Source: Paenibacillus sp. FSL R10-2734
GTDB lineage: Bacteria > Bacillota > Bacilli > Paenibacillales > Paenibacillaceae
Assembly (NCBI RefSeq): GCF_037963865.1
Contig: NZ_CP150170.1
Coordinates: 5,704,001 to 5,768,000, forward strand
DNA length: 64,000 bases
Direction of reading: 5' to 3'
Every line of letters begins with the position of its first letter. The first letter of the stretch is position 1. Below, one piece after another: positions 38,118 through 46,536 of the stretch. Position numbers and translations under genes: made by a program. The notes below the pieces were generated by a model, which was given only the letters and a program-made list of their open reading frames with translations, made no database searches and was not told the DNA's origin.

Positions 38118-38810
38118 TTAGGCTATATCTTTATGGTCAATATTACGAATTGCCAAATAGGCAATACCTGCTCCTAGCAAGCCAAGCGAGATCGACACCG
38201 CCGCTAAATTACCTAAGCGCGCTTGATCAAATCCACCAGAAATTAAGGAAGCAACCAATACAGCTGAGACGATGGTGGCTGGGACTGATTTTTTCTTCAT
38301 CCCAAAGTACAATGGAATTAGAGCGATACCCGCTGCGTAAAATGCGTTTGCACCTAACTTGATCAGCTCTGAAGTGATCATTTGAAGGGTTAACTCACCC
38401 GGAATAAGCCCTACAAAAGAATTGAATCCTATTAGGATAGCGCCAACCACAATGTCTGACACGATGATGGCAACAAATGTGAAGGCGAACACTATCAATA
38501 TTTTCGCAGTCATTAGCTTTTTACGTGAGATAGGATACATGAAGAGAAGAGTAATGGTGTTGTTCTTATACTCATCAATCACCAGCTTGCTAATAATAAC
38601 GGAAGCGAAAATAATATAAGCAGCCTTAACAAAAACGAACACGCCCTCAAACAACTCTGCAAAAGAGGCGAACGACGGTTCACTCTCATTGTGATCAACG
38701 AATAAAACCATTATCATAAAAGCAAGAATAGCAAGATTGACGATTGCTGCACCTGTAAGAAGCGTTTTTAGCTTATTCTTCCGAATCTCCAAAGATATTA
38801 ATTTAAGCAA
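38118..38810 (-). CDS. ABC-2 type exporter permease
   Basis: This is a membrane protein of about 230 residues with six predicted helices. The cytoplasmic motif VIDEYKNNTITLLFMYPISRKKL is typical of the BcrB/NatB-like permeases. It pairs with the ATPase encoded just upstream, whose 3' end overlaps it. TTG 38810 is chosen because GGGGGTG lies about 6 bases upstream and the product then begins MLKLISLEIRKNKL, the usual family start; longer in-frame TTG and GTG codons at 38825 and 38819 are alternatives. Substrate cannot be read from sequence; linked sensor genes suggest antimicrobial peptide or envelope-stress defence. Confidence 0.82.
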   Translation of the reverse strand: MLKLISLEIRKNKLKTLLTGAAIVNLAILAFMIMVLFVDHNESEPSFASFAELFEGVFVFVKAAYIIFASVIISKLVIDEYKNNTITLLFMYPISRKKLMTAKILIVFAFTFVAIIVSDIVVGAILIGFNSFVGLIPGELTLQMITSELIKLGANAFYAAGIALIPLYFGMKKKSVPATIVSAVLVASLISGGFDQARLGNLAAVSISLGLLGAGIAYLAIRNIDHKDIA

Positions 38811-39723
38811 CGCCTTCACCCCCAATCAATTGCAGAAAATAATCTTCCAGCGTATGTTGTTTCTTGCTGATGGTTTCAATTTCCACATCTGCTAGCACTA
38901 ACGCCTTATTCAGATCACGCTGTGAGATTCCACCGTCATATATTCTTACTGTAATATGATCCAGTACTTTGAAATTATTGAGGCCAAGCTTATGCTCCAA
39001 CACGTACACTGCTTTGCTGATCTCATTCGTAACTACTTCGATATATTCTGTATTTTGACCGCGAATGGAATCCATGGCCACTTCTTCTACCAGAGCACCC
39101 TGCCGGATCACACCGATAGTATCAGCGATCTGTTCGATTTCCCCCAAAATGTGGCTAGATACGAGTAACGTCATCCCATATTCACGACTAAGCATCCGGA
39201 ACACTTCACGCATCTCTTTGATTCCCACAGGGTCTAGTCCATTAATCGGCTCATCCAGAATGAGTAGCTCCGGTTTCGTCATAAAGGCTCTGGCAATACC
39301 AAGTCGCTGCTTCATCCCAAGCGAAAATTGCTTCACCGGCTTTTTATCGATACCCGTCAGCTTTACCAGCTCCAGCGCTTCACCAATCGCCTGTGGATCG
39401 TAATAGCCCATGTATTCTCCATGCAGGATCAGATTTTCTTTGGCTGTCAGCTTATCATAGAACACTGGATATTCAATAATGCAGCCCATCCGTTTGAGCA
39501 TTTCATACGAATGATTTGTCATTTTCTCATTAAAAAATTCGATCTCTCCACTCGTAGGTTTAACGAGGTTTGTGATCATTTTCATGACCGTTGTTTTGCC
39601 GGCACCGTTCGGTCCGAGAAAGCCATAAATTTCACCTTGTTTAATATTCATATTCACATTGCTGACGGCTTCTTTGCCTTGATAAGTTTTCGTTAAATTT
39701 CTTGTTCGAAGAATCGTAGTCAT
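38803..39723 (-). CDS. ABC exporter ATPase, BcrA-like
   Basis: This is a 306-residue ATPase. Walker A is GPNGAGKTT, the signature motif is FSLGMKQRLG, Walker B is LLILDEPINGLDP, followed by the switch His in SSHILGEIEQ. The C-terminal 80 residues form the extra domain common in BcrA and lantibiotic-immunity ATPases. ATG 39723 has AAGGGGAG upstream. It precedes and overlaps its permease gene. A two-component system lies directly upstream on the same strand, a layout typical of Bacilli peptide-antibiotic detoxification modules. Confidence 0.9.
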   Translation of the reverse strand: MTTILRTRNLTKTYQGKEAVSNVNMNIKQGEIYGFLGPNGAGKTTVMKMITNLVKPTSGEIEFFNEKMTNHSYEMLKRMGCIIEYPVFYDKLTAKENLILHGEYMGYYDPQAIGEALELVKLTGIDKKPVKQFSLGMKQRLGIARAFMTKPELLILDEPINGLDPVGIKEMREVFRMLSREYGMTLLVSSHILGEIEQIADTIGVIRQGALVEEVAMDSIRGQNTEYIEVVTNEISKAVYVLEHKLGLNNFKVLDHITVRIYDGGISQRDLNKALVLADVEIETISKKQHTLEDYFLQLIGGEGVA

Positions 39724-39840
39724 TTCCGCGCTCCCCTTTGTTTTCGTCTCGTCTTCCTTAGCTCTTATTGTACACAGCAGAATTTTCTTTTTTATTACTG
39801 AATTCTTACGAAAATCTTAAGCTGGATACAATATCTCCCC

Positions 39841-40776
39841 TTAGAAGCGCAATCTGCGAAAAGAAAGGGTAAATACCGTTCTCACAAACGGTTGACTAAC
39901 TAGTGTAATGGTTCCCTGCATCTGCTCCGTTAATCTTTTTGTGATGGTCAGACCCAGGCCGCTGCCTTGATAAGATCGGTTTCTCGAATCCTCCAGCGTA
40001 TACAACCGTTCGAAAACTTTGTCCTGGTGAGCTTCACTGATGCCTTTTCCCCTGTCCCAAACCTCTATGTATACTTTGTTCTCATCACTATAAAGTTTCA
40101 TGCCTAATATGCCTCCGGCATCCCCGTAAGCAATCGCATTCGATAACAAATTGGACAATATCCGGTCAAGTGCCTCTTCGTTCCCCATGAAGTAAAGTGT
40201 CTCATCAGGGATATCTATTTTCACTTCGCTGCCCTTAGCGCTAAGGATATCATAGAAAGAAAGGATATTGCGTCTGCATACTTCGCCTGCATCAATACGT
40301 GAAAGGCTAATTTCTCTATCCCCTGATTCCAGCTTGGCTAAGTCAAAGAACTTGTTCATCAGAAGGATGACTTCATTAGCTTTCTGATGAATTGTATTCA
40401 TCAGACGATCCCGTTCCTCGGCTGGCATATGCTCATCCTGCTGAATCGTCTCAATATAACCGAGTACTACTGTTAGCGGGGTCTTAAGATCATGGGAAAT
40501 ATTCGACAGCATATTACGCATGGATTTCTCCAGCTTCACACGCTCAATACTTCCTTTATGGTTAACGTCGAGCAGCCGATTTAGATCAATCAGCACATTT
40601 TGCAGCTCTACATTACTGCTGAATAACAATAGTCTTTCATGTGATTCTTGAGTCATAATACTACTCAGCTTGTTATGAATATATCTCAGGTCTTTTGAAG
40701 CTTTGCGTGAATTCTGATATTGCCACACAATTACGACTAATAAGAGCACAATGACAACACCAAGCACCGCACTCAT
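39841..40776 (-). CDS. Sensor histidine kinase with single N-terminal membrane helix
   Basis: This is a 311-residue kinase with one membrane helix (residues 4-19) and practically no extracellular loop. A coiled coil leads to HisKA with NISHDLKTPLTVVLGY, then HATPase motifs NLLSNAIAYG, DRGKGI and GSGLGLTI. Small kinases of this type often sense through a partner transporter or at the membrane surface. Its ATG overlaps the response-regulator stop by one base (TAATG), so the pair is translationally coupled. Confidence 0.9.
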   Translation of the reverse strand: MSAVLGVVIVLLLVVIVWQYQNSRKASKDLRYIHNKLSSIMTQESHERLLLFSSNVELQNVLIDLNRLLDVNHKGSIERVKLEKSMRNMLSNISHDLKTPLTVVLGYIETIQQDEHMPAEERDRLMNTIHQKANEVILLMNKFFDLAKLESGDREISLSRIDAGEVCRRNILSFYDILSAKGSEVKIDIPDETLYFMGNEEALDRILSNLLSNAIAYGDAGGILGMKLYSDENKVYIEVWDRGKGISEAHQDKVFERLYTLEDSRNRSYQGSGLGLTITKRLTEQMQGTITLVSQPFVRTVFTLSFRRLRF

Positions 40777-41489
40777 TATAGTTGTTCTCCTAGCTTATAC
40801 CCGATCCCCCATAACGTCTTGATGTACGCTGGATGGGAGGGATCATCTTCTATTTTCTCGCGTAGTCTTCTCATATGTACATTAATGACGTTCTCATCCC
40901 CGAAATAATCATCTGACCACACGCTTGCATAAATCTGCGCTTTGGTGAAGACTCTGCCCGGATGCGTGACGAACAGCTTAAGAATATGAAATTCCTTAGA
41001 CGTTAGCTTCACTTCTTCCCCGTTCTTTAGCGCACAGAAATTATCTAAATCCACAGTCAGTCTACCAATGGAGATCATTTGCTTCACCGGAATCGGAGCT
41101 TCCACTTGGATTGGGGGAGTAGCATAACCTGCTCGTCGAATCGCCGCCTTCACTCTTGCAGCCAATTCGATCATAGAAAATGGCTTCGTAATGTAATCAT
41201 CCGCCCCAAAGCCTAGTCCAAGTGCTTTATCCACATCACTATCCTTGGCAGACATGATCAATACCGGAACGAGACTTCCTGCACGGATCGTCTGGAGAAT
41301 GTCAGTACCGCTGCGTTTGGGCAGCATGAGATCTAGTAATACAAGATCAAATGGACTGCTAGTACGGAATGTCCTTTCCGCTACTTCACCATCAAACGCT
41401 GTTTCTACTTCATAGCCCTCTTTTACTAAATAGGACCTAACCATTTCACTAATCGCTTCATCATCTTCAATTAACAATATACGGTGCAT
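40776..41489 (-). CDS. OmpR/PhoB-family response regulator
   Basis: This is a 237-residue regulator. The receiver domain begins ILLIEDDEAISEMVRSYL and carries the phospho-acceptor Asp in DLVLLDLMLPKRSGTDIL. A winged-helix domain follows, with SKEFHILKLFVTHPGRVFTK and NVINVHMRRLREKIE. ATG 41489 is chosen because GGAGG lies 7-8 bases upstream; the frame extends to 41531 without a ribosome site. It is the first gene of the regulator, kinase, ABC ATPase and permease series and probably controls the exporter. Confidence 0.92.
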   Translation of the reverse strand: MHRILLIEDDEAISEMVRSYLVKEGYEVETAFDGEVAERTFRTSSPFDLVLLDLMLPKRSGTDILQTIRAGSLVPVLIMSAKDSDVDKALGLGFGADDYITKPFSMIELAARVKAAIRRAGYATPPIQVEAPIPVKQMISIGRLTVDLDNFCALKNGEEVKLTSKEFHILKLFVTHPGRVFTKAQIYASVWSDDYFGDENVINVHMRRLREKIEDDPSHPAYIKTLWGIGYKLGEQL

Positions 41490-41570
41490 GAATGCTGCCT
41501 CCAATGATCTGAGAATAGATATAAATGCCACTCTTCCTTTTTAAAATGTTTTAGATTCAACTCATATAGA

Positions 41571-42404
41571 TTATTCGTAATGCCCCTTAACCTCAGGCAG
41601 CTGCTTATAAATACTTCCGGCCTGCACGATCTTAATGATCGCTTGAGCCAAGTCAGTCATCTGACCGTCATCCTTCGTATTTTTACATTCCGTCCATAGA
41701 TAATGACGCTCTCCATTATTGATCTGAACCGATAAATCGTAACTTACAGCAGGTTTTCGATTACACTCGGTGGACAGTTCTTTTTCACCTAAATAATTCG
41801 CCAGAACCATTTCCTTATAGATTTGCCCACGTTCCTGTTCAGAAAGCCCAAAATCACTAACCTCGACGACCTCCCCATTCTGGAGATCTTTGACTAGCTT
41901 CATATCAATGGTGTTGATTTCATTCTTTAAGTTCACACCATATTTTAAAACAAACTCAAACTTGTCTTGTTTCGTTACGTCAAAAGGAATCTGTAGCAGC
42001 TCGAGCTTTGCTTGTTCTCCCTCGCATCCCGTTAAGGTATACGACAGAAGCTTATCCGTTTCGTTTCTAACAAGGTTCTGACAATTGTATATTGTTACTT
42101 GGGGACTACCAAACTTATCTTCTGAATTATCATGCCGCATTTCAATCCCATGGTCGGTGTATTTCAAGTCATTAAAAATCGGATCACCTTCAATCGTGTA
42201 ATGAACCACGCGTTGCGTACCCTTTTTGTCTTGGATGAAAGCATCCAGCTTCTCACGATTCTCAACAATCATTCCATGGCTGTTTATAACATCTTCTTGT
42301 TCATTAATGGTAGTCGTGAATTTGCCTTCTCCATTTGTTGGCTGGTTAAAGCATCCGGTTATTATAAGCGTTATAAGAATAAGAAGAATACCGCTTGATC
42401 TCAT
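41571..42404 (-). CDS. DUF4362-domain lipoprotein
   Basis: This is a 277-residue lipoprotein with a signal peptide ending in the lipobox LIITGC (Cys18). Residues about 37-130 match DUF4362: DVINSHGMIVENREKLDAF, then RVVHYTIEGDPIFNDL and NSEDKFG, with a Cys pair in NCQNLV and TGCEG. The rest (TIDMKLVKDLQNGEVVEVSD) has no family I recognise. The function of DUF4362 is unknown; it is a small envelope protein common in Bacillus and Paenibacillus. AAGGAGG precedes ATG 42404. It lies 81 bp upstream of the two-component genes on the same strand and could belong to that envelope-stress module. Confidence 0.85.
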   Translation of the reverse strand: MRSSGILLILITLIITGCFNQPTNGEGKFTTTINEQEDVINSHGMIVENREKLDAFIQDKKGTQRVVHYTIEGDPIFNDLKYTDHGIEMRHDNSEDKFGSPQVTIYNCQNLVRNETDKLLSYTLTGCEGEQAKLELLQIPFDVTKQDKFEFVLKYGVNLKNEINTIDMKLVKDLQNGEVVEVSDFGLSEQERGQIYKEMVLANYLGEKELSTECNRKPAVSYDLSVQINNGERHYLWTECKNTKDDGQMTDLAQAIIKIVQAGSIYKQLPEVKGHYE

Positions 42405-42530
42405 CGATCATAACCTCCTTAAGCACTCCAAAAGTAGAATCATTTGTTAAAGTATACCAATATTTATGGAGGCTGGGTATCCCTTGAGGGGGATATCGGA
42501 TGATAAAGAGTTGGATCTAAAACTAGATAT

Positions 42531-42560
42531 AAAAAAAGCCGATTGGATAACCAATCAGCT
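42531..42560 (-). terminator. Terminator of the GH2 gene
   Basis: On the minus strand AGCTGATTGG pairs with CCAATCGGCT across a 4-base loop, followed by seven T. It starts 10 bp after the stop. Confidence 0.9.
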
Positions 42561-42569
42561 CAAAATGTA

Positions 42570-45377
42570 TTATCGAATGAACTTTACAAGCTCGGCTGGA
42601 TCAGCCTCATACTGAGGATTAAAGTCATTCGACTTCATGTAACTGATAATGCTAGAAAGAAACTGTCTTCCTTCTGTCACCTCAGAAACTTTCTCAACAT
42701 CTATCGCACTTATAAGAAGCTTACCTTTTCCAACACGACATTCAAAGAGCAGACCTAATTTATGATTCCGTTCAAAATTATCGATCGTCTGTACAATTGG
42801 GCTCCATTCTTTGCCCATACCATCCATAATAATAGATTTAGAATTCGATACGATATTCCACCAAGGATACGTGGAGAATTCATCAGATGGGAAATTTGCG
42901 AATACCGGATGATCCTTATCAATAAGTAATCCCATTGTTCCAACTGGCACCGGGCGATTCATGCTTTCAGATATGGAACGAAACATTGGGTAACACCAGA
43001 AATCAGTGCAATAATAACCATCAATTGCATTAGATAGATGCTCCGGCTTTGGCACCAATAGTACATTCTCACCTGCCTCTAGCAAGGAAAGCGCTTGACT
43101 CGTAAGTGAATCAAAATAATGAATGTCTGAAAAGTCTACATGTACTTGCCTCGGATAAATCCAAAGAGGATAGGTTTTACGGATATCCGTACCTACGATA
43201 CTGAGATTCAAATTCGCCTTACACATCTTATTGACGTGTGGCAAGCTGATGTTCAAATCACATAGATCCAAATAATTGGACTGACTTGGAGCATTCACTG
43301 TTACTAACCCCTCTGATAATACTTCACTCTCAGACGCTAGCTCCCACTTTAATTCAAACACTTCAGGATGATCATTGCGGTACCAGCATAGTTCAACCTG
43401 CGCTTGAAATTGTTCTTCGGCAACACAGTTATAGCTTGAAAATCTAGCCATTAGGACAGCATCATTGCAGAAGGTACGCCATTCGTCTGGTTCGATTAAT
43501 CCTTTTGAATCCATAAATGCATCTAACATGCCTACCAGCGCTGTTCCTTGTCCACTGAAATCTTGAAGATCTAAAAGTTGGAATCCAGCGAGTTTCTTCG
43601 AACGAAATGCAGCTTCAAGCTCTTCTTTATAGCAAGCTACTGCCAGCTGACCAGAGCATTCGAAGAATTTGGCAGCCAAATGCCCCATACCCCTCTCTTC
43701 TAACCGATCACGGAAAACCTCGAAATTTTTAGCCTTCAACGATCCTGTATACTTGGGAATTTCATTAAAATTAGGGAACGTCGCGTATTGTCCAATCTCA
43801 TGAGAGATGACAGGTATTTCAGGAATCCATTCTTTCGTTATGTCATCAACCTTCACATCTTTTGCTTCTGTTCCATACTGAATTTGAATGGTGTTTCCTG
43901 TCTCGTTGGATTCCATGTTGCTGATATCTAGACTCATAGGGCTGATCATCTCATCATAATCCCAAAGTGTATTTGGTACTAAGGTCTGAACATTCCCAAG
44001 CGGTGCATCGCACATAGCATAGGAACCTCGAATCAGTCTTTCTTTTGAGAAACGAACCCCACAGAAAAAATCATCATGCTCCAATATTCCAGGGATAAAT
44101 TGATGATTATTAGAACCTTGTGTGTACAATCTTCTATTATCAAATGACTTATAAGCCTTCAATATAGCATCTATAGTAGACCTGCTTCCCCATAACTCAT
44201 TACCTAGCGACATCATGACAAAAGATGGATGATTACCAAACGCTTCTAGAATAGCGTATCCTTCTTGGATTAAATATTCCTGTTCCGCAGGATTATGTCC
44301 TTCATCTGACAGCTCGGTAATCGTTCCCCAGAATGGTAACTCTGGTTCCATGTATATGCCAAGCAAGTCCGCTGCAGTGAAAGCTGCTTCTGGAGGGCAA
44401 CAAGTATGAAACCGATAATGGTTGATACCATATGACTTTGAAATGCTAAGCACTCTAATCCAGTCCTCCAGATTGGTTGGAGCAAAACCTGTGAGCGGGA
44501 AAATAAGTCCATCGTGCTTGCCACGGAGAAAGGTCTTCTCTCCATTGATTGTGAATTTATCCCCTTCCGCTTTAAATTCCCGAAGTCCGAAAGTGATCTC
44601 CTGTCGATCAAGAACCTCACCTGATATATCCTGCAATACAACATTTAATTGATAAAGATTCGGTTCTGCCTCACTCCACAGCATGGCGGATGGACCCATA
44701 TCATACGTAATAGAAACCTTTGAATCGAGCATGTCATATACTTGTTCTGCTACATCATGTTTAATGGTACAGTTCAGGCTTGAGGCGGCAACAATTAATT
44801 TCCCTTTAACCTCACCCATCACATTGGCAGTAACCTGTATGGATCGTGTCGAAATATTCGGATAGATTTGAATACCACTCAGATAGGATTCACTAAAGAA
44901 TTGCAATTCAATTCTCCCTGTAATCCCATTCCAATTCGTCTGTGTATCCGGAGAGGTCATATGTCCACCCTTCGTCGGATAATCGGTATTATTCACACAG
45001 ATCGTAAGTGTCTGCGATCCACAAGAAAGATGTCCTGTCAGATCATAAAGATGCGGAGCATTCATACTATGACTTGATCCAATTTCCACATCATTTACCC
45101 ATACTCTCGTCATTCTTGTCCGCTCTAAATAAAGAAAACAATTTTTATCTACTAGTTCCATAGGAATATCAATCTTTCTCGAAAACCAAGCGTATCCTTC
45201 AAATAGATAATCATCGGTCAATGACTCTACGAGAGCGCTTTCGTTTTTAAGACCTTTTCTAGCATGTGAAGTCGTACCAGGTAAATACATAGAATCTGTG
45301 AACGGTAAGGATAACCCTTCTTTCTTATCATCTAATTGCAGTTTCCATTCACCAGCGAGATTTATTTTTGTTAGCAA
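42570..45377 (-). CDS. Glycoside hydrolase family 2 enzyme (beta-galactosidase/beta-glucuronidase-like)
   Basis: This is a 935-residue protein without a signal peptide. The N-terminal GH2 sugar-binding domain shows LAGEWKLQLDD, GYAWFSRKIDIP and RTRMTRVWVNDVEIG. An Ig-like domain precedes the TIM barrel. The predicted acid/base is Glu in MSLGNELWGS (about residue 390) and the nucleophile is Glu in VISHEIGQYATFP (about 526). A C-terminal extension of about 300 residues has beta-sandwich character and a glutamine-amidotransferase-like tail (GENVLLVPKPEHL). TTG 45377 is chosen because AAGGAG lies 7-8 bases upstream; GTG 45386 overlaps that site. Substrate is uncertain; a role on oligosaccharides from pectin is plausible given the GH105 locus about 4 kb away. 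Confidence 0.85.
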   Translation of the reverse strand: MLTKINLAGEWKLQLDDKKEGLSLPFTDSMYLPGTTSHARKGLKNESALVESLTDDYLFEGYAWFSRKIDIPMELVDKNCFLYLERTRMTRVWVNDVEIGSSHSMNAPHLYDLTGHLSCGSQTLTICVNNTDYPTKGGHMTSPDTQTNWNGITGRIELQFFSESYLSGIQIYPNISTRSIQVTANVMGEVKGKLIVAASSLNCTIKHDVAEQVYDMLDSKVSITYDMGPSAMLWSEAEPNLYQLNVVLQDISGEVLDRQEITFGLREFKAEGDKFTINGEKTFLRGKHDGLIFPLTGFAPTNLEDWIRVLSISKSYGINHYRFHTCCPPEAAFTAADLLGIYMEPELPFWGTITELSDEGHNPAEQEYLIQEGYAILEAFGNHPSFVMMSLGNELWGSRSTIDAILKAYKSFDNRRLYTQGSNNHQFIPGILEHDDFFCGVRFSKERLIRGSYAMCDAPLGNVQTLVPNTLWDYDEMISPMSLDISNMESNETGNTIQIQYGTEAKDVKVDDITKEWIPEIPVISHEIGQYATFPNFNEIPKYTGSLKAKNFEVFRDRLEERGMGHLAAKFFECSGQLAVACYKEELEAAFRSKKLAGFQLLDLQDFSGQGTALVGMLDAFMDSKGLIEPDEWRTFCNDAVLMARFSSYNCVAEEQFQAQVELCWYRNDHPEVFELKWELASESEVLSEGLVTVNAPSQSNYLDLCDLNISLPHVNKMCKANLNLSIVGTDIRKTYPLWIYPRQVHVDFSDIHYFDSLTSQALSLLEAGENVLLVPKPEHLSNAIDGYYCTDFWCYPMFRSISESMNRPVPVGTMGLLIDKDHPVFANFPSDEFSTYPWWNIVSNSKSIIMDGMGKEWSPIVQTIDNFERNHKLGLLFECRVGKGKLLISAIDVEKVSEVTEGRQFLSSIISYMKSNDFNPQYEADPAELVKFIR

Positions 45378-45529
45378 AAAAATCACTCCTTGTAATAATA
45401 ATCTCTAAAACATTCTAACATTTCAACGCGGTCAAAGTACAGAACTTGACTCCAACCCATGGGCTGTTCCATATAGAAGATCCAATTTAAAAGTCACAAA
45501 ACGGGTCAGGAATTGGCCCTAATGAAGAC

Positions 45530-45575
45530 TAGCCCAACCCTCAAGCGAAATCGCTCATGGGTTAGGCTATTTTTG
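45530..45575 (+). terminator. Orphan plus-strand terminator
   Basis: TAGCCCAACCC pairs with GGGTTAGGCTA around an inner AGCGA/TCGCT stem, then TTTTTG on the plus strand. No plus-strand gene precedes it; both flanking genes are on the minus strand. Confidence 0.7.
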
Positions 45576-45625
45576 TCACATACATAATTTCACTTTATCT
45601 TAATACTGTGCATCATCTGTGACCC

Positions 45626-46390
45626 TTAATGCAAGAAATGCATCAGGAACGGTGCTGCCGCTGCGCCACCTAACATGGTTATTCCAAATATCGCCCAGTC
45701 ATTTAAAATATGTGCAATGATCGAAGTCCAAATGTTCTTTGTTTTCATGTAAGCAAGCGTTAGAACCACTCGAGCGATTCCGATTCCCAGAATGGCCTGA
45801 GTAAAATTAAAATGATACGTTGGTAGATGCAATGCACCAAACATGAGTGCTGTTACGATTAGTGCAATGAGCACGGACGCCTTGCGTGACATTTTAAAGC
45901 CCATGAAACAAAGCTGCATAATCGCCAGGAATGGCAAGATCGTTATCAATTCTTCGCCGATCAATTGAAACCCTGTTTGAAACATTGTCCAGAGCTTCTC
46001 ACTAATTGATAGTGTATTCCCATGACCAAGCAATGCATTATCTGCTAAAGAAACTCCAAGCGATTTAAGCAGCATTCCTACCGACATCGTTACGATGAGA
46101 TTAATAATAAAGAATAAAATCCCGTATAATATATGACTCACTTTAGGCTTTTTGAAGATAATCCCTAACTTTCCTTTCGTTGCCCACACTAATCCGATTA
46201 ACGGTAACAACGTGAATAGAAACGGACTGATCTTGTTCTGCACTTCGAGAGACATCAAAGGAATATCTACGAGCATTGGTAATACACCTAAAACGACACC
46301 TGCAAGGATCACTACCCATTTGCCAATAGGCATGAAATAAGGCTGTCCATTATACAATGGATAATCTACTGTTTGTTTTTCTTTACTCAT
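45626..46390 (-). CDS. CPBP-family intramembrane protein
   Basis: This is a 254-residue membrane protein with about seven helices and the three conserved CPBP (Abi/CAAX protease and bacteriocin-processing) motifs: a Glu pair in LIGEELITILPF, His in FGALHLPTYHF, and His/Asn in IIAHILNDW. The usual EExxxR motif reads EELIT here, so the Arg is replaced. These motifs normally form an intramembrane metal site. ATG 46390 is chosen for GGAAGGAC upstream; the open frame extends to 46456. It stands alone. Roles of relatives include prenyl-protein processing and bacteriocin immunity; none can be assigned. Confidence 0.82.
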   Translation of the reverse strand: MSKEKQTVDYPLYNGQPYFMPIGKWVVILAGVVLGVLPMLVDIPLMSLEVQNKISPFLFTLLPLIGLVWATKGKLGIIFKKPKVSHILYGILFFIINLIVTMSVGMLLKSLGVSLADNALLGHGNTLSISEKLWTMFQTGFQLIGEELITILPFLAIMQLCFMGFKMSRKASVLIALIVTALMFGALHLPTYHFNFTQAILGIGIARVVLTLAYMKTKNIWTSIIAHILNDWAIFGITMLGGAAAAPFLMHFLH

Positions 46391-46476
46391 GTTGCACGTC
46401 CTTCCAACGTTTATTATTATACTGGGTATCCTATCAATGGTGTATGAACTAAACATGAACTGACAATTCTATGCAT

Positions 46477-46527
46477 AAAAAAGCCCCCAAGGAAGACACT
46501 TTAAACAAAGTGACCTTCTTGGGGGCT
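46477..46527 (-). terminator. Terminator of the MFS exporter gene
   Basis: AGCCCCCAAG pairs with CTTGGGGGCT with an inner CACTTT/AAAGTG stem and ends, on the minus strand, in a T-run. It lies 10 bp after the stop. Confidence 0.92.
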
Positions 46528-46536
46528 GTATTAAGA

